A stretch of DNA of 64,000 bases from Acidovorax sp. 107 (GCF_003058055.1 NZ_QBTZ01000001.1:4420001-4484000); one strand, 5' to 3'; positions 55,829-64,000 are shown, numbered from the stretch's first letter. A program made the numbers and translations. The notes: generated by a model not told the origin, from the letters alone.

Positions 55829-56728
55829 GTGACCACTGAAAAAAAGAGCATTGCCTCCGGCCTTGTGCTGGCATTCCTGGGCTCCATCGCATTCAGCGGC
55901 AAGGCCATCATCGTCAAGCTCGCCTACCGCCATGGGGTGGACGCGGTCACGCTCATCATGTACCGCATGCTGTTTGCGCTGCCCATCTTTGCCGTGATGG
56001 CATGGTGGGCCAGCCGGGGCAAGCCACCGCTCACACGCAAGGACTGGCTGGGCGTGCTGGGCCTGGGCGTCACCGGGTACTACCTGGCGAGTTTTCTGGA
56101 CTTTGCCGGGCTGGCCTACATCAGCGCCAGCCTGGAGCGCCTCATCCTGTACCTCAACCCCACGCTCGTCGTGCTGCTGGGCTGGCTGCTGTATGGGCGG
56201 GGCATCCGCTGGGCACAGGCCGCAGGCATGCTGGTGAGCTACAGCGGGGTGGTGCTGGTGTTCGGGCACGAGGCCAACCTGCAGGGCGCCAACGCCGCCT
56301 GGGGTACGTTGCTGGTGTTTCTGAGCGCAGTCAGCTATGCCATTTACCTGGTCTACAGCGGCGAGATGGTGCAGCGCCTCGGTTCGCTGCGGTTGGTGGG
56401 GCTGGCCACCACGGTGGCGTGCCTGTGCTGCCTGCTGCAGTTTGTGGTGCTGCGCCCGTTGAGTGCTGCGGTGGTGGCCCCGGAGGTGATCTGGTTGTCG
56501 GTGCTCAATGCGACCCTTTGCACGGCGGCGCCCGTGCTGATGGTGATGATGGCCATTGAGCGCATTGGCGCGGGCATGGCCGCACAGACGGGCATGGTGG
56601 GCCCGTTGTCCACCATCCTCATGGGTGTGTGGATTTTGGGCGAACCGTTCACGGTATGGGTGGCAGCGGGTACGGTGCTGGTGATGGCAGGCATTTTCAT
56701 CTTCACCCGCATGGCGCGCAGGGCCTGA
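55829..56728 (+). CDS. EamA/DMT-family transporter
   Basis: Integral membrane protein of about 299 aa with ten hydrophobic segments and two EamA repeats (AFLGSIAFSGKAIIVKLAYRHGVDAVTLIMYRMLFALP and a second half with LLVFLSAVSYAIYLVYSG). The GTG at 55829 is chosen because it directly precedes a short cytoplasmic leader and TM1; an in-frame ATG at 55703 would add 42 polar residues. The substrate is unknown; relatives export amino acids or other metabolites. Confidence 0.88.
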   Translation: MTTEKKSIASGLVLAFLGSIAFSGKAIIVKLAYRHGVDAVTLIMYRMLFALPIFAVMAWWASRGKPPLTRKDWLGVLGLGVTGYYLASFLDFAGLAYISASLERLILYLNPTLVVLLGWLLYGRGIRWAQAAGMLVSYSGVVLVFGHEANLQGANAAWGTLLVFLSAVSYAIYLVYSGEMVQRLGSLRLVGLATTVACLCCLLQFVVLRPLSAAVVAPEVIWLSVLNATLCTAAPVLMVMMAIERIGAGMAAQTGMVGPLSTILMGVWILGEPFTVWVAAGTVLVMAGIFIFTRMARRA

Positions 56729-56830
56729 GCGTCGTCGCCCTCACCCGATAGCGGCACATGCCAAGCCGCGAGCCTCCATGCACCCAGGGGCCGTGTGCGT
56801 CAGCAGACGGGGGCAGACGCCTGGCGTGTT

Positions 56831-57868
56831 CTACGAGGTCTTTTTCCGGGGTGCTGCCTTGCGGGCTGGTGCCTCTGGCGGTGCTGCGGGAGACGGAGCC
56901 GCCGCCGCTGCGGGGGCAGCCTTGGGGCTCATGCGCTGGGCGACTGTCACGGGAGCCGTCCCGGTGAAGCCATCGAGGTTTTTGCCCATGGCCAGTTCCA
57001 ACTGCTCCAGGCGTGCCTGTGCAGGGGGGTGCGTGGCCAGTGCCAACGTGAAGGCAGGGTTGTCCGGCGTGGCGGTGCGCAGGTGCTGCAGCACCGACAC
57101 CAGTCCGTAGGGGTCAAACCCCGCGCGGGTGGCCAGGGCCACGCCCGTGCGGTCGGCATCGTACTCATCGGTCTGGTCCAGGCCACGCGCATACAGGTTG
57201 CGCCCCAGTGCCAAGAACTGCGAGGCCACCACGTTGCCCACGGCGCTGGTCTTGATCTGCGAGGCCACCAACTGCGTGAGCATGCCCGACTGCGCCGTCT
57301 TGCGAATGGCCAGCAGGTGGTGCTTGGCGGTGACATGGGTGATTTCGTGGGCCAGGATGCCCGCCAACTCGGCCTCGTCGGCGCAGCGGTCGATCAGACC
57401 CTTGGTCACGAACACATAACCACCTGGCGCCGCAAAGGCGTTGTAGCCCGGGTCGTCCAGCACCACAAAAGTCCATGGCAGGTTGGGGCGTGGTGACTGC
57501 AGGCTGATCCAGCGCCCAAGCTGGTTCACATACCGCTGCAGCGCCATGTCCGGGTGCAGCGGCTTGCTGCCCAGCAGCACGGCCGAGAGTTGGCGGCCTA
57601 TCTCGATCTCGCGGGGCTCGTCAATGCTCTCGACCGAGCGGGTGAGCATGCTGATGAGGTCATCCCCCTGGCCTGCGGGAGCGCCCCCTCCGGTGATGGC
57701 GCCCAGCAGGCCGCCGCCCGTGTTGCTGGTGGTGCTGCCACCGCCTAGGGCGTTGAGCAGGTTCATGACCCCCTGGCTCTGCCCCTGGCTGGGCAGCAGG
57801 GTCAGGGCCAGAGCGGTGCAGGCCGTTGCAAACAGCCGGATGCGGGGGGGGGAATGGGGCAGGCGCAT
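56831..57868 (-). CDS. Exported M48-family metalloprotease
   Basis: Periplasmic zinc protease of 345 aa resembling the N-terminal domain of BepA/YfgC. A signal peptide occupies about 1-32. The zinc motif HEITH is at 174-178 and EYDADRTGVALATRAGFDP supplies the third ligand. AAPGGYVFVTKGLIDRC precedes the active site as usual in this group. It lacks TPR repeats and ends in an Ala/Pro/Lys tail. A run of nine Cs near codons 6-9 could slip. It follows the SH3-domain gene by 12 nt, so the two probably form an operon. Confidence 0.92.
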   Translation of the reverse strand: MRLPHSPPRIRLFATACTALALTLLPSQGQSQGVMNLLNALGGGSTTSNTGGGLLGAITGGGAPAGQGDDLISMLTRSVESIDEPREIEIGRQLSAVLLGSKPLHPDMALQRYVNQLGRWISLQSPRPNLPWTFVVLDDPGYNAFAAPGGYVFVTKGLIDRCADEAELAGILAHEITHVTAKHHLLAIRKTAQSGMLTQLVASQIKTSAVGNVVASQFLALGRNLYARGLDQTDEYDADRTGVALATRAGFDPYGLVSVLQHLRTATPDNPAFTLALATHPPAQARLEQLELAMGKNLDGFTGTAPVTVAQRMSPKAAPAAAAAPSPAAPPEAPARKAAPRKKTS

Positions 57869-57880
57869 GGCAGCTCTCGC

Positions 57881-58507
57881 TCAGTTGGGGCTGAAATTGG
57901 GATCAGAGGGGTTGTTGGACGAGCCTGTTGCCCCCGATCCGCCACTGGAGGAGGGGCGGGGCGGCTCGGCCAGCGGGGCCACGTTGCGTGGCTGCAGCGC
58001 TGCATTGCTGGCGAACTGGCGGGCCTGGTCGGCATTGACGCGCAGGCCCTCAGCCTGGCTCACGGCTGCGGGGTTGGGTTGGGCCTTGGCGATGTCTTCG
58101 GCGCCCAGACCCCGGATACCCACGGTAGAGGTGGCCGTGGTGGTGGTGCCGCTGTTGCCGCCAAACAGGCTGCCCAGGCCGCGCATGCCGCTGGTGGCCG
58201 CATTGCCCGTGGCGGGCGCGGAGCCCGACTGGGGCCCGAGGTCGAACATGTGAACCCAGCCAGTGGCGCCTTGCGCAGTGCTGACCTTGGTCCAGGGGCC
58301 CTTGCGCTCGCTTGTGCGCGTGACCACGGCATTGGCCTCCAAGGGCGCCACGCTGGCGCCGCTTTCTGCGGGGGTGTCGCGCAGCTGGGTGGCGCGTTTG
58401 ATCACGGCCGCTTCCTGCGCCTGTGCGGTGGTGGCAAACAGTGGCAGTAGGGCCATCGCGGCCGATGCCAGCCAAGGGGCCAGGGCTTTGCAGTGCAGCC
58501 GGTTCAT
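57881..58507 (-). CDS. Exported SH3-domain protein
   Basis: Protein of 208 aa with a signal peptide (about 1-30, ATTAQAQ). Residues about 33-92 form a bacterial SH3 domain (VIKRATQLRDTPAESGASVAPL, GPWTKVSTAQGATGWVHMFDL). The rest is Gly/Ser/Thr/Asn-rich and probably disordered. SH3b domains often bind cell-wall material. The tight link to the M48 protease gene suggests the two proteins act together in the envelope (inference). Confidence 0.87.
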   Translation of the reverse strand: MNRLHCKALAPWLASAAMALLPLFATTAQAQEAAVIKRATQLRDTPAESGASVAPLEANAVVTRTSERKGPWTKVSTAQGATGWVHMFDLGPQSGSAPATGNAATSGMRGLGSLFGGNSGTTTTATSTVGIRGLGAEDIAKAQPNPAAVSQAEGLRVNADQARQFASNAALQPRNVAPLAEPPRPSSSGGSGATGSSNNPSDPNFSPN

Positions 58508-58572
58508 GATGAAGCTCTCCCACTATGATTTGATGACGCGCACTTGTATCAGTGTGCAACCAGGAGATTGTT

Positions 58573-59403
58573 ATGGATTTGGGTATTGCAGGCAAATGGG
58601 CGCTGGTGTGCGGCGCGAGCAAGGGGCTGGGTTATGGCTGCGCGCAGGCGCTCGTGCGAGAGGGTGTCAATGTGGTCATCAACGCCCGCAACGCAGAGGC
58701 GCTGCATCAGGCTGCTACTCGTTTGATAGCTGACGGTGCAAGCAACACCGGCACTAGGGGCCAAAATGGCGTCCAGCCGCAGGTGCTGGCAGTGGCGGCC
58801 GACATCACCACCCCAGAGGGACGCGCAGCGGTGTTCTCGGTGGCGGGCGGCCCGGGGCGGGACTTTGACATCGTGGTCACCAACGCAGGCGGCCCTCCCA
58901 CCGGCGACTTCCGCGACTGGAACCGCGATGCCTGGATCAAGGCCGTGGACGCCAACATGCTGACTCCCATCGAGTTGATCCAGGCCACTGTGGATGGCAT
59001 GGCTGCCCGTGGGTTTGGCCGCATCGTCAACATCACGTCGAGCGCCGTGAAGGCACCCATCGACATCCTGGGCCTGTCCAACGGCGCGCGCAGCGGTCTC
59101 ACGGGGTTTGTGGCGGGCGTATCGCGCAGCAAGATTGCGGCGCGCGGGGTGACCATCAATAACCTGCTGCCCGGCAAGTTTGACACCGACCGCCTGGCCG
59201 CCACCGTGACGGCGGCGGCCAGCAAGGCGGGCAAGAGTGTTGAGGACTTGCGTGCTGCCCAGCAGGCGCAGATTCCGGCGGGACGCTATGGCACGGCCGA
59301 AGAATTTGGCGCCATCTGCGCCTTCCTGTGCAGCATGCAGGCAGGCTACATGACCGGCCAGAACGTGCTGGCCGACGGTGGTGCCTACCCTGGCACGTTC
59401 TGA
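58573..59403 (+). CDS. SDR-family protein with non-canonical active site
   Basis: Rossmann-fold protein of 276 aa. The cofactor loop is VCGASKGLGYG and the structural motif is VTNAGGPPTGDF. The catalytic Ser is plausible in NITSSAVKAP, but aligning LSNGARSGLTGF with the usual YxxxK region puts Ser and Arg where Tyr and Lys are expected. Residues about 50-66 (RLIADGASNTGTRGQNG) are encoded by a dispersed palindromic repeat copy. The ATG at 58573 has AGGAG 8 nt upstream. The C-terminus CAFLCSMQAGYMTGQNVLAD with GGAYPGTF is typical. Substrate unknown. Confidence 0.88.
   Translation: MDLGIAGKWALVCGASKGLGYGCAQALVREGVNVVINARNAEALHQAATRLIADGASNTGTRGQNGVQPQVLAVAADITTPEGRAAVFSVAGGPGRDFDIVVTNAGGPPTGDFRDWNRDAWIKAVDANMLTPIELIQATVDGMAARGFGRIVNITSSAVKAPIDILGLSNGARSGLTGFVAGVSRSKIAARGVTINNLLPGKFDTDRLAATVTAAASKAGKSVEDLRAAQQAQIPAGRYGTAEEFGAICAFLCSMQAGYMTGQNVLADGGAYPGTF
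58721..58770. repeat. Dispersed palindromic repeat copy inside the SDR gene
   Basis: GTTTGATAGCTGACGGTGCA, then GGCACTAGGGGCCAAAATGG. The layout matches the copies at 21.08 and 43.44 kb. It is read through in frame, adding about 16 residues. Confidence 0.65.
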
Positions 59404-59543
59404 CGCCGGCCGGGCTGTGCGCTGCGCTGGCGCAGAGCCCCCGCAGGCCAGGGATGCACCCGTGGTGTTTTGCCGACAGCTTTACCGGCGCGCTGAATAA
59501 TTGGTGGAATACTGCGGGCCAGCGCCCGCTACTGTCCGCCGCC

Positions 59544-60659
59544 ATGTACCCTGCCCACACCCCCTTTCTGCTGCGCCTGAAACGCCACGCTGCACTGTTG
59601 TGCATGGCGCTGGGGGCATGGGGTGCCGCGCAGGCTGCCGATCCGGTCAACACGCCCGGCGCGGGTGCCACTGCGGCGGTTCCTTACCGCTTGCGCATCG
59701 TGGGGGGGCTGGCGGGCATCAGCCAGTACAACCGGCAGGAAGAGCCCTTCTGGACCAAAGAGCTGGCGCGCCTGAGCGCCGGGCGCTTCCAGGCCGAGAT
59801 CGTGCCCTTTGACCGGGCGGGCGTGCCCGGCGCCGAAATGCTGCGGCTGTTGCAACTGGGCGTGGTGCCTTTTGGCACGACCCTCATGAGTTCGTTCACC
59901 GCGCAATACCCCGAATACACCGCGCCCGACCTGGCCGGGCTGAACCCCGACATCGCCACCCTCAAGACCACGCTGGCTGCGTTTCGTCCCTATCTCGAAA
60001 AAGCGCTGCGTGAACAACACGGCGTCGAGGCGCTGGCCATCTACGTGTACCCCGCGCAAGTAGTTTTCTGCAAGAAGCCGCTGCGTGCATTGGCCGAACT
60101 GACCGGCCGGCGCGTGCGTGTGTCGTCGGCCACCCAGGCCGATTTTGTGGGAGCCCTGGGCGGGGTGCCCGTGCTGACCAGCTTTGCGCAGATCGTGCCG
60201 AGCTTGACGGCGGGCAATACCGAATGTGCGATCACCGGCACCATGTCGGGCAACATGCTTGGCCTGCCCGCGCTCACCACCCACGTGCACACCCTGCCGG
60301 TCACCTGGGGGCTCGCTGTGTTCGGTGCCAACCAGGCCGCCTGGGCTGCGCTGCCGGCCGATCTGCGCACGCTGCTCAAGCGCGAGCTGCCCCGCCTGGA
60401 GGCCGCCATCTGGGCCGAATCCGAACGCGAAACCGCGGACGGCCTGGCTTGCAACCGGGGCGCGCCCACCTGCAGCGCCGGCACCAAGGGCAGCATGGTC
60501 GTGGTGTCCGCATCCTCCCAGGATGAGCGCAGCCGCCAGGAGATCCTTCAATCCACCGTGTTGCCGCGCTGGGTGCAGCGCTGCGGCGCCCGGTGCGCAC
60601 AGGTCTGGAACCAGACCATCGGGCCGGCGCGTGGTCTGCAGGCAGCGCCTGCGAAATGA
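59544..60659 (+). CDS. TRAP-type (DctP family) periplasmic substrate-binding protein
   Basis: Protein of 371 aa with a signal peptide cleaved after about AQA (residue 31). DctP-family features are FWTKELARLSAGRFQAEIVPFDRAGVPGAEMLRLLQLGVV, ELTGRRVRVSSATQADFVGALG and the helix AQIVPSLTAGNTECAITG. No DctQ/DctM membrane gene is nearby, so it is an orphan. Its stop overlaps the GGDEF-EAL gene start as ATGA, so it more likely presents a ligand to that sensor than feeds a transporter (inference). Two extra Cys pairs near the C-terminus (ACNRGAPTC, RCGARC) may form disulfides. Confidence 0.9.
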   Translation: MYPAHTPFLLRLKRHAALLCMALGAWGAAQAADPVNTPGAGATAAVPYRLRIVGGLAGISQYNRQEEPFWTKELARLSAGRFQAEIVPFDRAGVPGAEMLRLLQLGVVPFGTTLMSSFTAQYPEYTAPDLAGLNPDIATLKTTLAAFRPYLEKALREQHGVEALAIYVYPAQVVFCKKPLRALAELTGRRVRVSSATQADFVGALGGVPVLTSFAQIVPSLTAGNTECAITGTMSGNMLGLPALTTHVHTLPVTWGLAVFGANQAAWAALPADLRTLLKRELPRLEAAIWAESERETADGLACNRGAPTCSAGTKGSMVVVSASSQDERSRQEILQSTVLPRWVQRCGARCAQVWNQTIGPARGLQAAPAK

Positions 60660-63325
60660 CCGAGTCCGCTGCACCCTCGCGCATCAAGGCCTATGTCTGG
60701 GCGGGCGCCGCAGTGTTTGTGGCGGCTGTGGTGGTGGTGGCTGCCACCCTGGCATGGAACGCCCGCCAGGCCGCGCTGGCCGACAGCGAGGCGCAGGCCA
60801 CGCGCTTCGTTGCAGGAGCAGAAGCCGCCCTCAACCGGTCGCTGCTGGCGGTGGATGTGCTGCTGGCCAGCATGGACGAGCTGCTCGGCCTGTCCCATGC
60901 CATGACCGCTTGGGTGGACCCCGAAACGGCCAGCCAGCGGCTGCGTGGGTCGGCCCGGCAGAACCTCATGGTGCGCTACGTGGCGGTGCTCGACGGCACA
61001 GGCAAGACCCTGGCATCGTCCGACCCGGCCGGCGGGGGCCTGCTGGTGCAGTTGCCCGCGGGTTTTCTGGAGGCCGTGCTCGAGCAACCGGTGTCCACCC
61101 TGATGGTCAGCGCGCCGGTGGTGAGCTTTGCCAGCTCCGAGCGGGTGCTGTACTTTGCGCGCCACCTGCGCATGGCCGACAGCTCGCGCGTGGTGGTGGT
61201 GGCCGAGCTGCCGGTGTCCGTGCTCAGCTCGGTGCTGGTGCAGGGCGTGGACATCAATGGCCTGCAGGTGACGCTGGAGCGAGCCAACGGGCTGCTGCTG
61301 CTCAGCGTGCCCAACCGCGAAGACGTGACCGCGCCCCTCCTCGCGCCGCCCATTGGTGACCTGGCGAACCAGGGCATGGCCTGGGAGGCCCCCGCACGCC
61401 TGACGGGCGAACCTTCGCTCGTGGTGTTCCGGCCCATCCTGTACCAAGACCTGCGCATCGCGGCCAGCATTCCGCTGAGCGCGGCGTTGGCCAACTGGCG
61501 CGACCAGCGCGACGCCATTGCGCTGACCACCTTGCTGTTCATTGCCATGATCTTGGCCGCAGGGGTGCTGGCACTGCGGTATGTGGACCGGATGTCGCAG
61601 GCCCGCCTGGCCATCGCGCAGTCCAAGGCCACGCTGGACCAGGCGCTGGAGTCCATGGTCAGCGGCTTCTTGCTGCTCGACAACCAGCAGCGCGTGGTGC
61701 AGTGGAACCTCCAGCTGGAGACCATTCTCCCGTGGCTGCGGGGCGTGATGAAGCCGCTGGTGCCGTTCAGGACGGTGCTGGAGGCCACGGTGGAGCACCA
61801 TGTGCCCAGCCTGCAGGGCGACGAGCGCAAACGCTGGGTAAACCAGCGCCTGCAGCGGCAAAAGCACCAGTCCGAGCCACGCGAGCAGTCCTACGCCAAC
61901 GGCAGCACCATCCAGATCACCGAACGCGCCACGCCCGATGGAGGGCTGGTTATCAGCTACCACGACGTGACCGCGTTGCGCAAGGCCAGCACCGAGATCG
62001 AGAGCCTGGCCTTCTACGACCCGTTGACCAACCTGCCCAACCGCCGCCTGCTGATGGACCGCATGCAGCAGGCCATCGCTGCCAGCGTGCGCAGCGGGCA
62101 GTACGGAGCCCTGCTGTTCCTGGACCTGGACCACTTCAAGACCCTGAACGACACGCGCGGCCACGAAGTGGGCGACATGCTGCTGCGCCAGGTGGCCCAA
62201 CGCCTGAAGACCTGCGTGCGGCGCGAGGACACGGTGGCGCGGCTGGGGGGCGACGAATTCGTGGTCATGCTCAGCGACCTGTCGGTCCATCGCGACGAGG
62301 CTGCGGCCCAAGCGCGGCGGGTGGGCGAGAAGATCCTGCGCAAGCTCAACGTGCCCTACACCCTGGGCGGCAACGCACACCACAGCACGCCCAGCATCGG
62401 CGCCACGCTGATGGGCGGCTCCCTGCAATCGTCGGTGGACCTGCTCAAGGAGGCCGACATTGCGATGTACCAGGTCAAGTCGCAGGGGCGCAACGCGCTG
62501 TGCTTTTTTGACCCGCAGATGCAGATCGTCATCAGCATGCGGGCGCAGCTGGAGAGCGACCTGCAGATGGCGCTCACGGCGCGGCAGTTCGTGCTGCACT
62601 ACCAGCCCCAGTTCCACCTGGACGGCCGTGTGGTGGGCGCTGAGGCCCTGATCCGCTGGCAGCACCCCGAGCGCGGGCTGGTCGCGCCCGGCGAATTCAT
62701 TGGCGTGGCCGAAGAGAGCGAACTCATCGTGCCCATGGGGCACTGGGTGCTGCGCACGGCCTGCGAGCAGCTGGCTGCCTGGCAGGGGGACGAGCGCTAC
62801 CGGCACCTGCAGGTGTCCGTCAACGTGAGTGCGCGGCAGTTTCGCCAGCGCGACTTCGTGGCCCGCGTGGTGGAGGTGCTGCGCGAGACCGGGGCGCGGC
62901 CCCATTTGCTCAAGCTCGAACTGACCGAGTCGCTGGTGCTGGACAATGTGGACGACACCATCGCCAAGATCGGCCTGCTCAAGACCAAGGGGGTGCGCTT
63001 CTCGGTAGACGACTTCGGCACCGGCTATTCATCGCTGGCCTACCTCACACGGCTGCCGCTGGACCAGCTCAAGATCGACCAGTCCTTTGTGCACAACCTG
63101 GGCGTGCGGCACACGGACGATGTGATCGTGCAGACCATCCTGGGCATGGCGCGCAACCTGGAGCTGGATGTGATTGCCGAAGGGGTGGAAACCGAGGCGC
63201 AGAAGGACTTCCTGGCCCGGCACGGCTGCGTGTACTTCCAGGGCTATCTGCTGGGGCGGCCCACCCCCGTGGCTGCGCTGGAGGCGCTGATGGAGTCCGC
63301 CGCCGCTGCACCCGTGCAGGGGTGA
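60656..63325 (+). CDS. Membrane GGDEF-EAL c-di-GMP enzyme with PAS domain
   Basis: Protein of 889 aa. TM1 is at about 13-34, a periplasmic sensor region of about 250 residues follows, and TM2 is at about 288-308. A PAS-like domain lies at about 325-440 (MVSGFLLLDNQQRVVQWN). The GGDEF domain has intact GGDEF (about 531-535) and an I-site RRED nine residues before it. The EAL domain starts with EALIRWQHPE (EAL about 663-665) and keeps FTLELTES-like LELTESLVLDN, SVDDFGTGYSSL, LKIDQSF and AEGVET. Both activities are therefore possible. It is translationally coupled to the DctP protein and followed by a terminator. Confidence 0.96.
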   Translation: MTESAAPSRIKAYVWAGAAVFVAAVVVVAATLAWNARQAALADSEAQATRFVAGAEAALNRSLLAVDVLLASMDELLGLSHAMTAWVDPETASQRLRGSARQNLMVRYVAVLDGTGKTLASSDPAGGGLLVQLPAGFLEAVLEQPVSTLMVSAPVVSFASSERVLYFARHLRMADSSRVVVVAELPVSVLSSVLVQGVDINGLQVTLERANGLLLLSVPNREDVTAPLLAPPIGDLANQGMAWEAPARLTGEPSLVVFRPILYQDLRIAASIPLSAALANWRDQRDAIALTTLLFIAMILAAGVLALRYVDRMSQARLAIAQSKATLDQALESMVSGFLLLDNQQRVVQWNLQLETILPWLRGVMKPLVPFRTVLEATVEHHVPSLQGDERKRWVNQRLQRQKHQSEPREQSYANGSTIQITERATPDGGLVISYHDVTALRKASTEIESLAFYDPLTNLPNRRLLMDRMQQAIAASVRSGQYGALLFLDLDHFKTLNDTRGHEVGDMLLRQVAQRLKTCVRREDTVARLGGDEFVVMLSDLSVHRDEAAAQARRVGEKILRKLNVPYTLGGNAHHSTPSIGATLMGGSLQSSVDLLKEADIAMYQVKSQGRNALCFFDPQMQIVISMRAQLESDLQMALTARQFVLHYQPQFHLDGRVVGAEALIRWQHPERGLVAPGEFIGVAEESELIVPMGHWVLRTACEQLAAWQGDERYRHLQVSVNVSARQFRQRDFVARVVEVLRETGARPHLLKLELTESLVLDNVDDTIAKIGLLKTKGVRFSVDDFGTGYSSLAYLTRLPLDQLKIDQSFVHNLGVRHTDDVIVQTILGMARNLELDVIAEGVETEAQKDFLARHGCVYFQGYLLGRPTPVAALEALMESAAAAPVQG

Positions 63326-63338
63326 GCCAAGCACCCAG

Positions 63339-63362
63339 TTTGCTATATTTTGTATAGCAATA
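63339..63362. repeat. Short palindrome after the GGDEF-EAL gene
   Basis: TTGCTATA and TATAGCAA form an 8-bp stem with a TTTTG loop. Another member of the GCTAT...ATAGC palindrome group in this window. Confidence 0.6.
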
Positions 63363-63374
63363 AAGACTCAGAAT

Positions 63375-63397
63375 ACCGGCACTACCGCCGGTTTTTT
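63375..63397 (+). terminator. Rho-independent terminator after the GGDEF-EAL gene
   Basis: A 6-bp stem ACCGGC/GCCGGT with a 6-nt loop, followed by TTTTTT. It lies between two convergent genes. Confidence 0.8.
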
Positions 63398-63412
63398 CGG
63401 AAATTGGCGCCG

Positions 63413-64000
63413 TCAGCGCCGCGATGACACCACGATGCCGCCCACGATCAATGCAAACGCGACACCGTGGAACGCCTGGGGTGTTTCACCCAGAAAAGCC
63501 GCCGACAGCAGCCCCGCGAACAGCGGCGTGAGGTTCACGAAAAAGCTGGCCAAGGCCGGCCCCGCGCGTTGCACCCCCACGCCCCAGAACCGGTAGGCCA
63601 GCACTGCCGGCCCCACGGCGATGAACGCCAGCGCGGCGACCAGCGGCCAGCCCCATGCGATGTGCGTGCGCCCGCTGGCCCATTCGGCCCCAGCAAAGCT
63701 GCCCGACCAAGCCAGCCCAAACACCATCTGCGCCATCAAGAACGCAGCCCAGTCGCCCCGGATGCTGGTGGGCTCGGTGGTGCGCGACAGCAGCCAGCTG
63801 TAGAACGCCCACGAGATGGTGGCCAGCAGCATGAACAGGTCGCCCGGCACCAGGCGGAACGCCAGCAGCTGCGACCACTCGCCCCGGCTGAGCACCAGCA
63901 GCACTCCGCACATCGACAGCAGTGCGCCCAGCACCTGGCGGCGGGTCACGGCGGCCCCGAAAAACAGCGCCCCCACGGCCAGCATCCAGACCGGCATGCT
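63413..64000 (-). CDS. EamA/DMT-family transporter (partial, 5' end outside window)
   Basis: The reading frame runs off the window edge; 195 residues of the C-terminal part are visible. It has about six hydrophobic segments including LLSMCGVLLVLSRG, LFMLLATISWAFYSWLLSR and the late AAFLGETPQAFHGVAFALIV typical of the second EamA repeat. The substrate is unknown. The gene converges with the GGDEF-EAL gene. Confidence 0.88.
   Translation of the reverse strand, partial: SMPVWMLAVGALFFGAAVTRRQVLGALLSMCGVLLVLSRGEWSQLLAFRLVPGDLFMLLATISWAFYSWLLSRTTEPTSIRGDWAAFLMAQMVFGLAWSGSFAGAEWASGRTHIAWGWPLVAALAFIAVGPAVLAYRFWGVGVQRAGPALASFFVNLTPLFAGLLSAAFLGETPQAFHGVAFALIVGGIVVSSRR

Noticed and set aside
60548..62905. 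Long minus-strand open frame opposite the GGDEF-EAL gene
   Set aside because: The plus strand encodes an intact GGDEF-EAL protein; the antisense product is rich in His/Gln/Gly and has no recognisable domain.

Overview
The window reads as a high-GC (mostly G/C third positions) chromosomal segment from a motile betaproteobacterium of the Comamonadaceae, most like Acidovorax or a close relative. Reasons: the gene families (TctB/TctA transporter, BMP and DctP binding proteins, many methyl-accepting chemotaxis proteins, fkpB-ispH, an RpfE-like gene overlapping recJ, moxR-DUF58-VWA) and many copies of a dispersed palindromic repeat with the cores GATAGCT / AGCGC..GCGCT / ACTAG / GGCCAAAAT, which I associate with that family. 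The organism assignment is inference. I see no integrase, transposase, CRISPR array or rRNA. One tRNA gene is present.

Layout. 1-5 kb: a chemoreceptor, an orphan BMP-type binding protein, guanine deaminase and dCTP deaminase (purine/pyrimidine use). 5-9 kb, minus strand: pyroglutamyl peptidase, a pyrroline-carboxylate reductase-like enzyme and a diguanylate cyclase that overlaps it by ATGA. 9-17.7 kb, plus strand: a YpfJ metallopeptidase, a SulP-STAS-cyclic-nucleotide-binding transporter, a truncated globin, LemA plus an M48 peptidase, RidA, a small conserved protein and a CpdB-like nucleotidase. 17.8-27 kb: smr-radC (minus), fkpB-ispH (plus), a CBS protein (minus), a dehydratase, serS, tRNA-Ser(CGA) and the selenium pair selD-selU. 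27-33.7 kb: mainly minus-strand genes (formylglycine-generating-enzyme-like lipoprotein, small lipoprotein, trpS, M50 protease, yciO, rnm) with one plus-strand chemoreceptor lying inside the cluster. 33.8-37.8 kb: two tandem chemoreceptors sharing an 841-bp identical signalling segment. 37.8-42.6 kb: recJ, an RpfE-like gene and lolC-lolD. 42.7-43.4 kb: a non-coding element bounded by about 110-bp imperfect inverted repeats. 43.5-47.7 kb, minus: moxR, DUF58, a VWA protein and an S1C protease. 47.8-56.7 kb, plus: TatD, a DNA glycosylase, an SpeE-like protein, a GspE/PilB-type ATPase, TctB/TctA, DUF3422 and an EamA transporter. 56.8-64 kb: an M48/SH3 pair (minus), an unusual SDR, an orphan DctP protein overlapping a GGDEF-EAL gene by ATGA, and a partial EamA transporter (minus).

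Sensing is the theme that recurs: four chemoreceptors and two c-di-GMP enzymes. The most interesting candidate system is the orphan TRAP-type periplasmic binding protein translationally coupled to a membrane GGDEF-EAL protein (59.5-63.3 kb). It has the same architecture as the NspS-MbaA pair of Vibrio but uses an unrelated binding-protein family. Other notable points are the apparent gene conversion between the tandem chemoreceptors, dispersed repeats that supply coding sequence, stop codons and terminators, and a non-canonical SDR active site.
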